DNA from: Sipunculus nudus
Taxonomy: Eukaryota > Annelida > Sipuncula > Golfingiida > Sipunculidae
Length of the DNA: 64,000 bases
Direction: 5' to 3'
Assembly: GCA_026874595.1 (NCBI GenBank)
Contig: CM049310.1
Span: forward strand, 35,665,558-35,729,557
In this document: piece after piece, positions 41,601 to 57,859 of the stretch
Layout of the letters: the number at the start of each line of letters is the position of its first letter
Position numbering within the stretch: the stretch's first letter is position 1
Translations under genes and position numbers: made by a program
The notes under the pieces: model-generated
Seen by the model: only the letters and a program-made list of their open reading frames with translations
What the model was told of the DNA's origin: nothing
Database searches by the model: none

Positions 41601-44600
41601 AAAAATCAGGAAACCACATTTTAATAGACTGGGAGAAGTGTAATTGGAGCCAGCAAAATTTACAAATTTATGTATAATGCTGTGACTATATAGTAATAGG
41701 CATAACAATTTATCATAGTTTGCAAATTCTCTTTTTCCTGTATGAAGCTAGAACAACATATAAAAGACATAACTGTTATGAAGACATTATTTTAAATGAA
41801 TATGTCAATGTTTAATTTTACCATGCATACTAGTAACATAATCTATATACAAAGGCTGTTCTGTTCTAAATCCTAATGAACTACTTAATCATATCACTCT
41901 TCTCTGAGATGTTGAAATTACTCTTTAGACCACCTGTGATAAATATCTGCTTCCACCGAATTGGACCGGTGCATCTAATTGGACAGTTATCACTGAAATT
42001 CATAATCAATGCAAACTATTTTCTCATTTGTACATAAGAAACCCAACAAAGACCTGTCACTAATACTGACATCTGGATGAGGATATGGTACTTACACTGA
42101 CAGTTACAGCTAGTGAATCTTGGGGAATTTAAACTTGACAGGTGAGATATTTGTATGTTTTTTTTTTAATAAGGCTGAGGTCATGTTTTTCTTACTTTGA
42201 TATCAGGGTGGTCAATCTCCAGTATATTTGTAATGTAGAAGGGCCCATGCTGGGCACTGCTTTCTTCATCCATTTGCTGAGTGTAGATGTAACCGGTTGA
42301 GGACATCACCAGCAGGTGGCGCCCCTCTTCTGTGAACATGAAGGTGGTGTCGCGGATCTTTCCACTCGGCAGCAGATAGTAAAACACTGGGCTGATCACA
42401 TCCTCTGATAAATCATACACCTTCACAAAATTAGCTGTCACAATGGCAAGCTCTGTCTGTGACCCTGGCAGCCATACAGCCTGAAAGACAACACACAAAT
42501 AAACCATACTTTACTATAATATATCACAAATGTATTATTCAACAGGGTGCTAGTCTGCAACAAGTGAAACTATACTTTGATGCTCCAAGGTGGACATTAG
42601 ACCATTTATCGTCTCTTACACTCACATTTAACAAAGAATAAGTCTGGAAATTGACAACCTAAGATGGGATGAAATATTTGATCATAAAATCCTCAGTTTA
42701 AATTTTACTCCGTTTTTGGACTCTTTCATAAATCTGACAATATAGGTGCCTCCTTTATGAGTTACCATCTTTTTTTTGTCTGGATTACCTTCGTTTCAGA
42801 CCATAAACAAAACAGAACCAAATCCACATTCATGAAATATATTCATCTTTGCATTTGAGCAATGAACTTGGTCAGTGAGATCAGGGGTAACAGTAATCTT
42901 AAAACAGAAAGTTTTATAAGATATCAATTTGAATTCTTTAACATTTTCAGAAAATGTCTTTTCCAATGTTTTTAAATAATGTTAATCATATTTTCACAGT
43001 AAGCATTTCTATCAAATACTATCTCCTATGAAAGGAAAACAAAGATGAACCAGTGGAATAATCAAAAGATACTGTGACATTTTTTAAATAAGCAAGCATA
43101 AAGAATATGATGATATATGATGAGGTTAGCCATATGATAAGTGTGATATATCATTATTGAGCCTGCTGGACTTAATTAAGGTTTCATATACATGGGGTTA
43201 GGAATTAAACAGAAGTCAATACCTGTCATTAAAACATTAACACCAGTCTCTTGACAGTTCTTGGGAGATTTCACCGTTTTACAATTAAGGCAACTGCAGG
43301 GGTTGAAATAGAGACTTTCAACTCTGTAGTATGAATGCCCTACCCACTAGGCAAAGTTCTACATTTAAAATAACATGAATAATTTAGGTTGCTGTTTCTT
43401 ACCTTTATGATGAAGTTCCCGGTTTCTAGTGAAGGGTGAAGTACAATATGGTCTCCCACCGACCCTGAGCTACTGAAGGTCAGTACATGGCATTCCTGTA
43501 AAAGAAAATACATACTGGTAAATATTTAAACATATTCTCATTTCCTTTTTTTTCTTAATAATTGTTTTAAAGGAGGGAGGTAACAGGGTGGTTACATGTT
43601 TTTTTCTCTCATTTTTATATACTGGTGTTAAGCAGGCCCATTTTGTAATAACCCCCACTTGCATGTCATACAACCAAGAAACCCTGAAAGGTGCACTCGT
43701 TTGTGAGTGAAACATGGTTGTAGGGCACAAACTTCTCATTAAGCCTCCAGAGCCCTCAACCTCAGTAAGGGCCAACCAAACATTCTTATTGCTCCTCAAC
43801 TGGGTTAAAACTCATGATCTCTCTTCTCCAAGTCCTGTGCTCCACTCCTTGACCACTGGAGTCTGTTCATTTTCTGTTTGCTACATGCAATATACTCTCT
43901 TTGTTTTATTATTACAAAATAAATGTCCCTAATCAGTTCTGACTGGCCCATTCTACATGCGAGCAGTTGAATATCTTTACTTTTTAACAGTTTGAAACAA
44001 TGACCTTCAGTGTGTACTGTTTACTGAATGATGATAAAAGCAGGTCTAATACACTTCCTAAAGGTTTGAAATTAATAACTTTTTAAGGATATTAAATTTT
44101 GCGACTTAAATGTTTTCTAAATATCACTGGAAACCATGGAAAATTTAAGTCTTTGAGAATAATTAAAACATGTATCTATGGTACTACAACAGAATTTCAG
44201 AAAATAGTAGAATATGATAACGCCTGAACATTTTAAATATTTCTTTGGGGTGGTAAACTGCGCTGACTTACTGACCTTGAGGCCACATACTGCGAGGACA
44301 TCTTCGTTACATGGGTTGCCAGCCATGCTGAGCACAGTGAAGGGCACTGGTGCTGATGTCAGCCGCTGTATGGAATAAAATAAAGAATTTTAAAGAAATT
44401 CACCTGAAATGCTGTGCATGCATCCATACATGCTACAGATACTCATGAAGCTAATGAGCCATGTTGTTTGGACACAAACAGCCCATGGCGCAATCAGAAC
44501 AGGAAGTTTAATATCTACATTACTTGTAACAAGTACATGTAGCTAACACAGACCTCATTATCAATGTAAATGAGTCACTGCAAAAGTATATCTTTTCATT

Positions 44601-47600
44601 TCTCAATATAAACTTTAAATCCAATTATGTTTTAATAATATTACAATTAATCAGGTGGATATTTGATCTCATTTCCACTTAATGAGACATGTAAAATATC
44701 AAATGAAAATGTAAACTTATCATATCAAAATAAAATTTGGATTAATGATCTTATCATTTATTTCCTTTTAAGAAAATGATTTAACATTAGAACTTAATCA
44801 AAACCTGTAAAGCATTCTTTGCACCTTACATAAAATCAGATTAATGGGTATATCAAACAGATATGTAGCCACAGAGAAATCATGATGTATTATGGTTTGT
44901 ATAATATGAAAAGATATATTTATTGGGAAAATAAAAATAAATAGATAAAAGATATAACTGATACACTAATACCATATACAAATGGCAAAGTTGTGTCTCA
45001 CTGAATGTATTACTTACCGTCAGTGTCAGCTTGCGTTTTGATGAGTCAGCCTGTTTCAGCAGGGCTGATAACTGCAGGATGGTTATTTTGCCTTTTTCAT
45101 GACTGACAGCCAGATGCTGGCGTTTGCCTGTTGGGCTGGTCATGCAGCACATTGCCACACGTCGCAGCACATGAGACTGGATCAGCTGTCTGATAGTCTG
45201 ACCCTGATCACCACTGTAGTTCATCTTGACGTTCTCAAATGCTCCTTCCTGAGACCCCAGTGTCGCTGTCTGTAAAACAATCAAGAAACTTAGACAATAT
45301 GAGGAATGCATGATAAATATGACTGAAGCTATCACACTTTTAAATCACTGCAAAAGGTACAACATCAAGATTTGATGTGAATTATTGTATACTGCAAGTG
45401 TAAGCTAAACCAGTGTTTTTTATACAGAGAGGAGGACAGCATATTTATCAGTCATATAAAAACCAATAAAAATCATATAAATGTATTTCCTGCATTTAAA
45501 CCACGATAACACGCAGTCTTTTGGATATGTAACTTCCCAACAAGCTATATAACACAAAACACCCAAATCTAGTTAGCTGATCTGTTTATCATATGTATGT
45601 GGACTTCAGGACAGAAAATAATGATTAAAGGTTACACATGACCACGTTTTCTTTGCGGTTAGGCAGATATGATGACAACAAGCACAAGCATTACAAATTA
45701 ATATTTACAAACTAAACTGATGTATTTTAACAATAAAATTTTGATCAAATTAAAAATAAATAAAATTCCTGCCCACCATGAGTTGGTCCGAGGTTTCACA
45801 TCGTTTGTCCAGGGTGTGTAGATCCTGTAATGCTTTCAGAGCTCTCTTCCTGCTGCCGACGGATGACGTACACTGATAGTTCTCTACCACAGAGGGCATC
45901 ACCGAGGTCAGGAGCTCCAGGACGATGTTCACTACCCCGCTCTCTTGCTATAAAGGCGAAAAAGTCAATATTGATGGTAAGGACTCCCATATGATGACGT
46001 TATATTTTCATATTTTAGGAAAAGGATGACATAACCTTATTCTTCAAATGACATATGATATGACAGTGTATATTTGCCTATTTTTATGTTTACTATAAAA
46101 GGAAAATTTTTTTTTCTCCTGTGTATTAAATCCTACTGTCAAGTTTATTATTTAAAAGAACAAGACACTTTTCTTTCTTTAAAAATCTGATAAATATATT
46201 GAATTTTCAGCCAAATGCAAGATTCTTGAAAGTGTGAACACACAAAAAATTCTGGTTTTCTAGAAAGTAGAAGGAACTAATAGAAAACATTAATCTGATA
46301 GTAATCTAACAAAAGTTTCCATGAGCCTTCTTGTTATCACTTTGATATAAACAGGGCATTACGATTATGAAATTAGTTGGACACAACAAGGTTATATTAT
46401 ATATGGAATGTTTTAAACCATTCCTAAATATAATGATTTCATACTAATTAATGCTTACAGTGGTATATTACCCTTTAGAATTATTTATTCAAATCTGTTT
46501 GACACACATTGGATTTAGTTCAAAACCTGTACTCACCATATGAATGACAATGTTGCTTTTATAGCCCTGCAATAAATAAGGAAACAATGCTGTGAATTAA
46601 CTAAAAATATGAAATTAATCCTGTAATCAAGAGGCTCAATGTTGCAAATGCACCATTAAAATCCCTTTGAATATAACTATGAATCAAAACAGATACTTAT
46701 GTAAACCTCCTTGGTTAGACACATTTTAATATCAACAGTAACTGTTAAAGTCACTTAAAAAAGATACAGATAGCTGAGAAAATATGAGCTGGACAAGTAT
46801 TACTTAAAATATAGAGATAATGGAAAAAAAATATTAGCTGAAATAGTACCTCAATCTGCCTGCAGATGGCCTCGCGTGCTTTGGCCAGTTTGCTGCTGCT
46901 CTTGGACACTTCAGCACTGTCCATCTGTGTCGGTGAGGACAGCCTACGTCTGAGGGAGCTGGGAAGGGTCACATCCCCGGAGAACGGTGATGCTCCGCTG
47001 GCCGGGCCGCTGCTGTCCATGCCGCTGGATCCTGTTCTCTTAACTAAAGCCTAAAATGAAGAATTACATAAGATTCTGTAAAAAAAAAGAATTGGGACAG
47101 TAATGTGTTCGTGTCTGTGTATATGTCTGTCATGAGGTTGTGACTCCAGGAAAATGTACAAGGTAGATATTTATCAAATGGGTCAGTGATGGCATCTCCC
47201 TGACTTCACAAATTTTGGATTTAATCAGGTGGCGATATCAGCCAAGTCTGGGAACAAACTCACAGGACAAACAAAATACTCCTGGAAAAGGTCTTGCGTT
47301 CATACACTGTGTCCCACATTCATAACTGACACCGTCAATACACTGAATGATACTTAATATGTTTTGCATATCTGCAGTTCTGAATATGAAAAATTACCCT
47401 GTGCTTAATGGGGTATAGAAGAAGATGAAACCCTGAAAAGTTTGGGTGTCAAAAGTCATTAAAGTCTATGACTCTTCTCCATAGGTTGTGTAACATGACT
47501 TTAATTAAATACATGGTCTTTTCTGCTCCCATGCTGCTCTCAAGACAATAACCTTCACTTATATCCTTTTAAGAAATTTCAAGCCAAAATAGTGCAAGAG

Positions 47601-50600
47601 TAACTGCCACAGAAGGGTTTTGATAACTGAACCCTCTTATAAAAGACATCACCATTGTAACTTATAACTACATGCAGTGTAATAAAATGTATTTTATAAA
47701 TACTAATATGAATCCAATTTGGAATTTTGGTGGGCCCTTTGTGATAATCCTGCCAACATTTTTGAAGAGTGTGGTTCATCATGTCAGAGGTAGCTGGAAT
47801 AGGTGTCTAGGAGGTTTTTCAATTCAAAATTATTACTATCTTTCTGATCAGCCCTACATATCTTACCTGACAGCTGCCATCTTCTTTAGCTCCGCAGTCA
47901 CAGAAGAAGGAGCCGTATTTGGCGTATGACAGCTCATGATCCTTGTGACAGACCTTGGCACACACATTACACACTCCCATTCCATCCACCATCTTACAGG
48001 TGTGACAATGATACCTGCAAAATGAAAGGTATCAGAGTAACAAAGAAGCAGGTACGTAACTTTGATAAGATCATCTTATATCATCAAGACAAGAATTGTA
48101 AACATATGTATAACAGTGGCAACATTCATACCAGTGGATAATATAGTGTAAGTTATATAGGACAGGGTAGGACCAGCAGCTGTCAATATCTATTAAATGA
48201 GGACAATGATAAACATATAAGAATGATATATTCCTGGACTTTCATTTTACATCAATGGAGCTTTAAAGCATAGTTGGTTGTTAAAACACAGGTGTGCATC
48301 TCTGCTGTTTTGCTGAAATTTCACAATTCTGCTGGCAATTCTAGGACAGTCGATATTTAACACCAGTACATGTTCAACCAAATAGTGCTGTCAGTTAATC
48401 AAACTCCATGACTTTTAATCAGTTTAATATATTTCTGGCCTTAATCTTACATCACAAATTTCATGACTTTACAAGGATTTGAGAGAGCATAAGATCCTTT
48501 GGAGGGAGTGCAGTGAACATAATAACATCATGAATTTTAATCAGTCTACTGTGATTATTTTTATCACATAAGATATTGCTACTTACCAGTGCTGATTCAT
48601 AAACTCTTTCTGGGTGACAGTAAAGGTGCAGAGCTTGTTGTTGAGGGATTCTTCATCCTGAAAAATAGTTAAAAACATAAAGAAATATTACACTACATAT
48701 AAATATTTTTACAGAAGATCGTTCAGTGATGTACATCAATGTACAGTCCAACCTGTCTGAACAACCACCTGTGAAATGCGGGCACTTGGCTAATACGACC
48801 ACTTGATATCAGTCCCTTTAAAAATTCCTTTATATTATCTATAGATAAAACCTGTGAAATACAACAACCTGTCTACTACTGATTACAGGCAGTTTTTCCT
48901 GACCAAAGTGACATATTACTTATTAATTAACCTGCCTAATGCGGGCACTCTTTGTGCTACTCACTGACCAGCGCTCACAGGTAGGTTGATTGATCATGCG
49001 TGAAGTTGCGGTCACTTGCACCGCTCTCTGTTTGTTTTTTGCTCTCTGTTTGTTTTACCCGTGTGTGTGTATTGAGCACAGACTGGTGATTATTGGGACC
49101 CTGGGCCTACCCTTGGCCTGGAGCCCCAGGCGGGCAACGTGACTGGCTCACACGACCTATTAATCCACAGGAATGGAGGTCCCAAAAATTAAATCTTTGA
49201 TCTGTGCCCCTGTGAACTGAATTTGATCAATTCAGTGCATTATACGACAGGCTTAATTACACAGAGTGGATAATCTATGATGTTCCTAACAAGCAATTGA
49301 TGTTAGTAACCAGTGGCATCAGCAAACAATTTTGATTTTGTTAATTTGAGCACATTCATTGTGTCAGAAGAACCTCTATAAATATGAGTACGTAGAGTAC
49401 CTTCTAATCAACTGTGTGCAAATTCATTTTATTTATGAACACATCAAATTACACATAAGTACATGTACATTTGTGTGCAATTACAAAATACATGTAACAC
49501 CGAGATCGTTCCCTTCTGCCAACATGTTTTTTTTATTTATAGTCATAAAGATGTTCTAATATTTCCATCATACATGTCATCTAGATTTGTGCAGTTCCTT
49601 AATGTTCAGAACCTGTTAATTAAGACCACCTGTCAATTACGACCACTTGTGCCGAGTCCCTTGGGTGGTCACATTTGACAGGTTCAACTGTATGTAGAAA
49701 ACCATAAGATTAGACTGAGATACTAACATTAATCTTTCATTTTAGGCACTGGGATAGCTTTTGAGATGTTAGGCCTCCTAAAGGCAGAGCTGGTAATAAT
49801 CTTGAAGTAACAGCAGGTAATTTGAACATCAAAACAGACATCTCAGGTCAATTTCATTTTCACCATAAACAATCACTGTCGTGGTGAGTACCAGGTTATT
49901 ATGGGCCCTGTTTAATGAGTCCAAATCCTTAAACAGACTAGTTATCTCCAGGCCAGAGGGTGTGGTCATGTCACTTTATTGTTTACTCACCGAGTCCTCT
50001 CCATCAGACTCTTCCTCCTCCGGTCCGACCTCCTCAGCCCAGTCACTGTCTCCATCCTGATAATCAGAAAATGTACCAGTGCAGAAGCAAACTCTATAAA
50101 ACATGGCAGCTGCCACTCCATATTTTTTTTCTTCTAAAAAAAAATTTTTTTCTTGTAAATTAAATTATCTCAAAGAAATCTTATATCTGATGTCATGTAT
50201 AACGATTCTTTTGTCACCCATTTATTTACCAATTGTACACACCATAAATTAATGCCAAAATCATTTTTTTTGTCTGCCTGCTTGTTTATATTTGCGTCAT
50301 TTGCTATTTGAATATCTGCAAACCATCATGTGTTGTGCGACCCCAATATGTCATCTGACTGTGATAATGTGCCAATTTCAAAGGCTCAATACATACACAA
50401 TCAAGAATTTATTTATGTATAGTACAAAACTGGAAAAGTACATATTTTCCTCTTTCTGGACAAGCATATGTTTTATATGGCCAGTTTACGTTACCAAATG
50501 ATAATTGCAAAAGACTAGGTGGACAGGCAGAAGTGATGGAATGACCATTAATGTAGATAACATACTTGAGTGGTGACCTCTCCATCATATGGTGGTGAAG

Positions 50601-53600
50601 CCAAACCACATTTACTGAAAAGAAATAATAAACCATCAATAATAACCAAATAAAATACTCCTGTAATGTCTGGTACTGGTAGAATTTTAAGATGACACAC
50701 AAACAATGCACAGGGTCTACCTTGCATGTGTCTAATCAGTTGATTAGTAAAAGAAAAAGACTCTCATGATGGCAACTTTAATCAACCAAAAAGGCTAAAT
50801 TCATAGATTCATGATGAAATCTTTGATTTTCTAATATCTAAAGTAAACATAAGAAAATATATTTATTGCTTAAATTAAAGAGATGTGATGATATCTGCTC
50901 AGTTAACAGCCTTTTTCACCTGTGAGTAATGATGATGATACTGATTTACTGCTGTGACTGATCAGTCTTACCTGTCGGAGCTGAACCTGACAGCACCCAG
51001 GATGTCACTGATGTATGACAACAAGCAGCAGACAGACTCCACTAGGGGCTGATGCTGATAACAGAGACGTTCAACACATGATTTATTTGAACAGAATTGA
51101 ATCATCAGCATTCTGTTTTTCAAATATTAGCATTTCCACATGCATTCAGAGTTTTACCAAAAGAAGTATTAAGCTGCACACAGACAAAAAAGTTAAATAT
51201 ATCAAGCAGCATGATGAAGTACTTTTAATATTATTTTTTTAAATATATTCATGGACGCAAAAAATATTAATGAATGAATGTCATGAAAATGAATATCTAA
51301 TACAAAGACCATGTATCTTTTCAATGAAAAACAGGCTAAATCACTCAACACAAGATGTCATGTGACTTTAATGGAACTGTAATGATAACACTACTGATGT
51401 TTAACTTGGTTATTCAAATATTTTGCTTTAATTTACACATGCTGGTGTGGGAATGTAACACAACTGAAGGCAGCCTTACCTGTCCACTGCTGACTTTCTC
51501 ATGAAACTTCTCTGTTAGTCCTGCCTCTTTGATTTGTTTTTTGCTGAAAATGAAATACAAGGTCAGCATTAAAGTAGTCACAACCATGTTCAAACTGGAA
51601 CCAAACGACCTACAGACACAGCAAAAATGCTATGCCCACCAAGTTAAGAGCTGACTCAGATGTTTTGGAAAATTTGGAAAACTAAAATGTGTTCAGGTAC
51701 ACTGAATCTTATATGTGTTCCCATAGATATAGTTGCTACAATTCCAGTTACTACAATTACTACAAGTCCAAAGAATCAAAGAGTTAAACATAATATTTCT
51801 TTAGAGTGTACATGGGAAAGCCAACTTAAAATACAAATGTGAATCATCATTACAATACACAAACAGAACCAGGATCTTCGCCTTACCAGTCCTGGAGCCA
51901 GTCAGTGGCTGCCCACAGCAGCATGAGGTAGCCCTCCCCAGCACCAGCGCTGGCCAGCGTCTGCATCACCACCATCAGCTCCGGGAAGCCTGTACCACCG
52001 CACTCACCAACAGCCAATAGGATGAGAGCCTTCAGGATCACCTTGGCAACCTCCTCATCTATGTGACTGGAAAGCAGGAGTGAAAAATATAGAAACACTG
52101 TGGGCAACTTTGTCAGAGTTACAATACTGATCAGAACATTACAGGGCTTTCAGGAATGTGAGAATATGCTTCAGAGACACTTGGGATCACTTGCAGATGC
52201 TTGGCTATTGGTGCCCATATGTCCAAGAGAATGTGCAGTTTCTGGTTGCATGACCTAATGCTCAAAGCCATCTCCTGTAACAGTCATTGACCAGTGCAGA
52301 TAACCTCAAACCACTCTACCTTACTTTTGTATGATTTAGTTCTCACATATGATAATTTTTATTAAAAAAAAAAAAGCAAAATTAAGCAGTATACTGCAAA
52401 ATGTTTGGTATTATTAAACGTATGACAATGAAAAAAACTGATTTAATTTTACATGGACCCTTCAAATCTGGCCACGGATGCTTGACATCCCCTAATTCCC
52501 AGTGGACACTCCAAACATTGACCTGAAAGTCTAGGACTATCCAAATATTTGGTAAATTAAAAGCCCTGCATTATTTTATCTTGTTGAAAATACATTACAA
52601 AGTAGTCCCTTTCTGTTTATATTTCTGCAAAAATACTTAGGAAACCAAAAAATTACTCAACCGACATTCTTGTAGTCTGTAGTCTATCATGCCAATAAAA
52701 AGAAGAAGAGATACTAAAAGTGAGTGTGCTGTATCAACACTACTTCAAACTTTAATATCTTAATGTAAAGACTGCATCCAACAGCTAGCAAAAATCTCAT
52801 AATAATACCAACTCTTAATTGCTCACTTTAAGTCTGGAAAAACTGGAGGTTTTGTTGGAACATTACACATGGAATTCTCTACAAAGTTGCAGTATTTTCT
52901 CTCACCAAGGAGTTTCACTTAACTGGAACAATAAGATGTAAAGCATGCAAAACCAAATACCTGTTGTCCTTGACCAGGTATGAAGTCAAGCTCTGTAGCA
53001 GGCGTCTGTTCTCTTGAAGAGTGCTAGTGTCATCTGTACACTAAAATGAACAAGGGCAAGAATTTATGTAAGTACACAGATCCAACCAGGGTTGAGGTCA
53101 AACACAAATTTGGAGTTATATTTGCATTAATACAATAAACTGTGTATTTATACTTATATTTAAGAGTGCACTTCTCTTTCTCTCTGTATTTTGATGTATT
53201 AATCAAATAGCGTGTGTTTACAAGTCACACCTTGTTGGGTCATATATAAAGTAAAAATATTGTATCACCAATATCTTATCTTGGTATCTCCTTCATCTAT
53301 ACAGCTGAAAGTGATAAACAACATGAAAATTTAAATGGAAGAAACTGTGCTCACTGTACCTATCTTGAATTTGTATTTGATGTAAAGCAAGTGACATTTT
53401 TGCATATGATATCCTGTATTTAAGTATTTATAATCAAGCAGACTGTTAGCATTTCTGCGCTGACCAGCATCTGTACTAATCACAAAAGCCCCGCCGGAAT
53501 GCAAAACACGCCCATTGTATGCCTTGTGACCTCTAACCTCAATAAATATGTATGGATTTTGCCAAGAACTGAATTCAGGTGAGAAACTCTATAGTGAGTT

Positions 53601-56600
53601 TCATAAAAACGAATGAGACTTTGGTGAGTCATCACAGTGCCACTAAAGTCTGGTGACCTCTGACCTCATTAAACATGCGTGAATTTTGCTTAGAATCAAA
53701 CCTGGGCCAGATAAAAGTATTTATCAAGTAGTTATAGTGAATTCCAGGAACTTTCAGCAAAACCCTGGTAAGTTATCGAAATGACACTAAAAGTTAATGG
53801 ATGGACATATGGACAGATGGATGGGCATATAAAAACAACCATCCTTTTCCAGATACCAATCAACATTAAGAACACCATAACATGTCAGTCTCGAGTATAA
53901 TGCTGACCTCTAGTGGTGCGAGGACCATCTTGCTCAGCCACTTCATCAGACGATCTCTCTCAACTTGAGCCAGGTGACCGAGGGATGCACAAAGTGTCTC
54001 GTAACTTTTGTCTCCAGGATTTTTCTCAGCTGGAAAAAACATTAACTCATCAGGATCAACTTATTTACATATTTCAATTTCACTCAACATTGTGGAGAAA
54101 GATCAGGATTAGACTGTTATATAAAAATAAACCTTGCATTAAATTATCCAGTCCTCAGTTTTGCTGAAAATTTAGTGTTACGTAAAATATTAGTCTAACA
54201 TGATAGCTAGGACAGCAGCTGATGAAATAAATAATCACTCATTTGATTGTACAGGAAACCTCACCAAGCTGCAGCAGTTTCTCAAAGAACTTGAGCACTT
54301 TGGTTCCATACACAGGTCCGAGATGCTCATTCCCCGTAGACAGCAGTACATTCACCAAATCTGAAAAACAGTAAACCGATCTCAGACTGAAAATCTTACA
54401 TGGTATACCTACCAAAACCATTCCAAAGAGTAGATGCTGGTTGCAGACTATACCATCAACCTAGCAATGCACTGGACCCCAGCAGGCAAGCAAAGATGAT
54501 GTCTATAAAGAAAACATGATGCTGGACAGCTGAAGCTGAAACAAAAGTTCTATGCTGAAGCTGGTAGAGACATCATTTTCATCTATATTATAACTGATGG
54601 AGACACTGAATCTTTGTCACTAATGTTCTCTGTGGAAACCTCTGTATGCCTTTTTTTGGTTTTGAAGAGTCGGGAATGATACCAAGTGTGTCCTAAGGGG
54701 GATCATTTTCCATATTTTCCCATATATCTAGAGGAATTTGACATTTGGGAAACTAGTGAAGGGTCCGTCTCAGTGCCATCTATCAGAAACTGTGATAGTG
54801 TATCTAGCAGCTGAAGCCAACCACAGATGCAAGGATCTGCTCCAAAGCAAAACAGTTATTATACTAGTCAAAACCAAGACACTTAAATAGGGCAGAATGA
54901 TATGTACAACTCACTTACCAGCCCTATCCTTGTAAAATCTCTCCAGGGCTGTCTTAGCCTGTGGTTTGTCTAGGTGCGTCTCCAGGAACTTGAGGCAATC
55001 ATGCAGGATACGCTCATCCAAACCACTGTAAAACAAATATAAACCATTCAACAGTTAATGCTCATACAAACTGCTATATAAAATACAAACATTATGACAT
55101 TTAATGGTCATTCACAAACACTTTAAAATAACATCAAATCACTTAAACAATCTATAAACTTTCAAAAATACATAAAATACTTGCTATTGTAATGGTCCTT
55201 CAGTTTTTGCCAATAGCACATATTGCAGATCAATGCTTATACAGAAATTACAAAACAATTTGAATGACTTTGAAAAAAAGAAGATAGAAGTGGATTTATT
55301 TAATTCTTGCAGAAAATGATAATCTGAATATTGCAATACAACTTTTTACATAAAGCACAGGTATTATTAAGCTGAAATGTTTCCTAAAATTCTGACTTGT
55401 CAATCTGAGTTTTCTAATAAAATTAAGATTTAATAAATAAATAATCTTCACAGATTATCCATTTTTACGGACAATCAAAGAATTTTGAGGATCACATTTT
55501 CATTCATGCTTACATTAAAACAGCATACCCTATTAAATGTGAACAAATTCTCATTTATCCATGTGATCACATATTTGAACACACCCTATATCCCTGCAAG
55601 ACTCGGAATATTAGTGCTTTTCATTATTATGTGTTAATAAACTGACCTGTCGGGGTCAGAGTGGTTAATGAGCAGATGATGACATTTGGAGATGACATGT
55701 TGATACATCTTAGTAATGAAGGTATCGCTGTCAACAGACCCCAGGAACTTCTCCAGTGTTGAACAAACCTGCTCCAGTAAAATAAAAGTACTTCATACAT
55801 AAATAACTTTGGACACACATTGTTCTTTTACTCCTAATAATTGTTAATATTCAACCCAGCAGTTTTGTTTTTTATTCATTATTTAACACATTTTTTTTCA
55901 TTAACAATGCTCCTTGATTCTACATGTACGAGTCATAATCAAGTGAAATATTAATTTCTTACTAAAGCTTAATCTGATGTATTAACAGTGAAGAACTAAG
56001 CCTTCTCTGTACAGCAGACTATTCATAATATTTACTTTCTTAGCACAGCGTCTCATGTCACTGTGGCAAAATATTTTGTTAAAATGTACACCATTACACA
56101 AAGTTTCCATTAAATTTCTGACAGGAAATTCAAACTAGGTGTAGAAGTATGTTACTTTCAAGTAATGGTCCTTTTTTCCTTTTCAGCCCATGGAACAATC
56201 TTTAGGTTAAGGAGCCTTTACACAAATAATTTAGGGGAGAAAACAGGCAAAGCTGTGTGTTGAAGTAAAATCTTAAATATAAATATTTGTGTATAATACC
56301 AGTGGAACCTTGCATTAACAAGCACAGGTGTGACCCAGGAATACTCTTGTAATATAATGCTGCCTGTATACAGGTGCCTGAAATAGAGAAAAGCCCATAA
56401 AACAAGAGCTTCCATTAAGAGATAATAATGCATATATACAAGTACTTACATTGTCAGCGATATATTCTGTTGTGGAGTCATACATCAGAGGGAAGAGCAC
56501 TCTTACCAACTCCTTAGAGCTTCCATCATCTGGACACCAGCTACAAAAATAGATCAATATGAATACAGATCAGACTGACTCTTGTCAAGTCTTTCTGATA

Positions 56601-57859
56601 AACATACATGGGTGGAGACATAACCCCTTCATGTTGTTACGACACCGAATAAATCCTAATATAATTTGAGTATTTGGGCATGGTAAATAAAACTTGTTAT
56701 CCCACTCTACATTTTGCCAATACACGTAGGTCCCCTTGCCACCAAGCTCTCTCCTCAGATAGTTTCTTGCCAGTGCGTTCTCTTTGGAGTAATTCATGTC
56801 ACATCCCACAGCTCTTATCATACCATAGTTTATTTCAACCGGTTTCTCAAAACCGCTCATGGAGGCTGCCATTTTGCATACACACTAAAACCTGGATGTC
56901 ACAGGTCCCATTTCATAACAGTTGGTATAGTGCTATTAAAAGAAATATTACACTGTCTGCATTATTAAGAGACTTACATGATGAGGTCACTGCTGAAGCG
57001 AACCAAAGCATGCATCAGGTGTTTCAGTCCAGCTGTCAAATCCAGACTGCCTGGAAAACAAGACAACAGATTTGATAGGTAAGGCGCTAAAAGAACAGAG
57101 TATACAGATGGCCATACTAAGCACTTACAATTCACAGCTTATCACTTACCTTTAATTATTACTGGTATATACATTTGATTTCAATAATGTTACAGCTGAT
57201 ATGAAAGGTGACATTAACACATACCCATAGACTTTATGAAAAAAGAAAATTGATACCTGCAAAAAGAATTTATAATGACTGGTACTCATTCAACTATACA
57301 TGCCACACAGTTTACTAACAAAACCACCATTCACAGGGAGGGAATGGGGGGGGTTTTATTACGTAAACATAATTGTGAGCTGTTTCTGTATTAATGAGAA
57401 AAGAACAGACAAACCTTGGGGAGGGAGCACCTACCTGGAACGAAGGAACGAGGAGAACGCAGTGCTGGGATGGCGCAGCAGACGACATCGACGGTGGAAC
57501 AGACGGAGAGGAAGAAGATGGCCTGGAAAATTGGAGGACCTCACCCGACGCGATCACAGGTCCCAGGGAGTAGAGGCCCGAAGCCTGGAGCTGAACATCC
57601 TTTAGATAGAATCGTGTGAATGTAGACGGAGATTTCCAGTATCCCTTCTTGACCAATTGATTGGGTGAGATCCCGGAGAAATGTGCCAAGGAAGTCGAAA
57701 GAGCTCGAATGTCGTGAGCTTTGACCTGGAGTTGGTCTAAGGTGGATTGAGAAGCTGATTCATATGCGGTGACTATAGTAGCTTTGAGCCACGCACTAAT
57801 GGTGATAGGGCTAATCTCCCTATTGGAAGTTGTGACTTTTGTAGAAATAAACAACTTCA

